NCBI GenBank assembly: GCA_023393655.1
Contig: JAEWKP010000225.1
Coordinates: 1 to 15,364, forward strand
Source of the DNA: Pseudomonadota bacterium
Lineage (GTDB): Bacteria > Pseudomonadota > Alphaproteobacteria > Rhizobiales > Beijerinckiaceae
Length of the DNA stretch: 15,364 nucleotides
Reading direction: 5' to 3'
Below, in pieces: positions 14,159 to 15,364 of the stretch. The position numbers and the translations under genes are program-made. The notes beneath the pieces were generated by a model that did no database searches, was not told the DNA's origin, and was given only the letters and a program-made list of their open reading frames with translations. Positions within the stretch are counted from its first letter, which is position 1; each line of letters opens with the position of its first letter.

Positions 14159-14186
14159 GGCCCGGCGGCTTTTGGTCCACCGGGCC
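14159..14186 (-). terminator. Probable rho-independent terminator of the aldehyde dehydrogenase gene
   Basis: GGCCCGG (14159-14165) and CCGGGCC (14180-14186) form a 7-bp GC stem, extended by two pairs after one mismatch, with an 8-base loop. Reading on the minus strand it lies 25 bp after the aldehyde dehydrogenase stop and is followed by a T-rich stretch (CCTTCATTTTATG). It separates that gene from the aldo/keto reductase gene. Confidence 0.7.
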
Positions 14187-14211
14187 TCGTCGTCTTCAGA
14201 TCGCTATCCGA

Positions 14212-15364
14212 TCAGGCAGCGGCGTAGCCGACCGTGCCCTTGATCTCCAGGAACTCCTCGAGGCCGAAGCCGGCATATTCGCGGCCGTTGCCGGACTGCT
14301 TGTAACCGCCGAAGGGCGCGCCGGCGTCCCAGGCCGGATAGTTGATGTAGACATTTCCCGAGCGCATCTGCGAGGCGACCTTGCGGGCACGCTCCTGCGA
14401 GCCCGACTGGACATAGGAGGCCAGGCCGTAGGGCGTGTCGTTGGCGCGGCAGACCACCTCGTCCTCGCTCTTGTAGGGCAGGATCGACAGCACGGGGCCG
14501 AAGATCTCCTCGCGGGCGATCGTCATGTCGTCGGTGACGCCGCCGAACACGGTCGGACGGACATAGTAGCCGCGGTTCAGCCCTTCCGGACGGCCCGCGC
14601 CACCGGTGACCAGCGTCGCGCCTTCCTTGATGCCGGCCTCGATCAGGCGCTGGACCTTCTCGAACTGAGCCTCGCTGACGACCGGGCCGAGGAAGACGCC
14701 GTCGGCGGAGGGAGCGCCGACCTTGAGCGGCTCGGCCACCTGCTTGGCGATGGCGAGCGCTTCCTCATGCAGCTTCTCCGGCACGAACATCCGGGTCGGC
14801 GCGTTGCAGGACTGGCCTGAGTTGCGCATCACGCTCTCGACGCCGAGCTTCACCGACTTCTTCAGGTCGGCATCATCGAGGATGATGTTGGCCGACTTGC
14901 CGCCGAGCTCCTGGTGCACGCGCTTGACGGTATCCGCCGCTGCCTTGGCGACGAGGATGCCGGCCCGCGTCGAACCGGTGAAGGAGACCATGTCGACGCC
15001 CGGATGGCGCGAGATCGCCTCGCCGACCGTCGGGCCGTCGCCGTTGACGAGGTTGAACACGCCCTTCGGCACGCCGGCCTCTTCCATCGCCTCGGCGAAG
15101 ATGATGGCGTTGAGCGGGGCGATCTCGGAGGGCTTCAGCACCATGGTGCAGCCGGCGGCGAGCGCGGGTGCGACCTTGCACATGATCTGGTTGAGCGGCC
15201 AGTTCCATGGCGTGATCATGCCGACGACGCCGATCGGCTCCTTGGCGATCAGGGTGGTGCCGCGCAGCTCCTCGAACTCGAAGTTCTCGAGCGTCTCGAT
15301 CATCTTGGCGAGATGGGCGGTGCCCATCGCGGCCTGCGCCCGGTGCGCCAGCTCCTTCGGCGCG
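14212..15364 (-). CDS. NAD(P)-dependent aldehyde dehydrogenase, C-terminal part (partial at the right edge)
   Basis: 384 residues of an aldehyde dehydrogenase of the large soluble family (usually about 475-500). The reading frame stays open to the window edge, so the N-terminal 90 or so residues lie outside; the internal ATG at 15327 is not the true start. Visible motifs are ITPWNWPLNQ with the catalytic Asn, VLKPSEIAPL for cofactor binding, FTGSTRAG, the general-base Glu in HQELGGKSANIILDDAD, and the nucleophile Cys in RNSGQSCNAPTR. EEIFGPVL and PFGGYKQSGNGREYG-type residues follow near the C-terminus. It oxidises an aldehyde to the acid with NAD(P)+; the substrate cannot be read from the sequence. 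A terminator follows the stop, so it may be the last gene of its transcript. Confidence 0.94.
   Translation of the reverse strand, partial: APKELAHRAQAAMGTAHLAKMIETLENFEFEELRGTTLIAKEPIGVVGMITPWNWPLNQIMCKVAPALAAGCTMVLKPSEIAPLNAIIFAEAMEEAGVPKGVFNLVNGDGPTVGEAISRHPGVDMVSFTGSTRAGILVAKAAADTVKRVHQELGGKSANIILDDADLKKSVKLGVESVMRNSGQSCNAPTRMFVPEKLHEEALAIAKQVAEPLKVGAPSADGVFLGPVVSEAQFEKVQRLIEAGIKEGATLVTGGAGRPEGLNRGYYVRPTVFGGVTDDMTIAREEIFGPVLSILPYKSEDEVVCRANDTPYGLASYVQSGSQERARKVASQMRSGNVYINYPAWDAGAPFGGYKQSGNGREYAGFGLEEFLEIKGTVGYAAA

Noticed and set aside
1..15364. CRISPR array, insertion sequence, phage gene, tRNA or rRNA
   Set aside because: No regularly spaced direct repeats, transposase or integrase frames, cloverleaf-like segments or rRNA-like stretches were seen; the repeated elements are palindromic and lie singly between genes.

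Overview
The window is GC-rich, densely coding chromosomal DNA. Gene content, codon use and order suggest an alphaproteobacterium of the Hyphomicrobiales (Bosea or Methylobacterium-like). That placement rests on family resemblance, not on a marker gene. Nothing points to phage, plasmid, insertion sequence, CRISPR or RNA genes. The content is core and peripheral carbon metabolism plus its local regulators.

Positions 1-3203 (minus strand) hold the start of an NAD-dependent, molybdenum-type formate dehydrogenase operon. fdsG and fdsB are complete, only the first four codons of fdsA are inside the window, and a LysR-type regulator gene lies upstream of fdsG. Two matching dyads (GATAG-N7-CTATC) lie between lysR and fdsG and are good candidates for the regulator's binding sites. 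Divergent from lysR is a flavin-dependent luciferase-like oxidoreductase (3413-4444). The shared intergenic region carries three TTGC-N6/7-GCAA dyads.

Positions 4497-10399 are a complete branched-chain 2-oxoacid dehydrogenase locus. A divergent Lrp-type regulator (bkdR-like) is followed by E1 alpha, E1 beta, E2 and E3 on the plus strand. The complex oxidatively decarboxylates the 2-oxoacids of valine, leucine and isoleucine to acyl-CoAs. The first three structural genes are tightly packed. E2 and E3 are separated by 177 bp that contains a 105-bp structured palindromic repeat.

Positions 10400-15364 are a mixed set. They hold a small DUF983 membrane protein behind a long operator-like dyad, a MocR-type (GntR plus aminotransferase) regulator divergent from a second Lrp/AsnC regulator, a second copy of the palindromic repeat, an aldo/keto reductase of the L-glyceraldehyde-3-phosphate reductase type, and the C-terminal part of an NAD(P)-dependent aldehyde dehydrogenase that runs off the right edge.

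No clearly new biological system is present. The most interesting signals are non-coding: the paired repeats, whose stems differ by compensatory changes, and several sharp, promoter-placed dyads that could be regulator operators.
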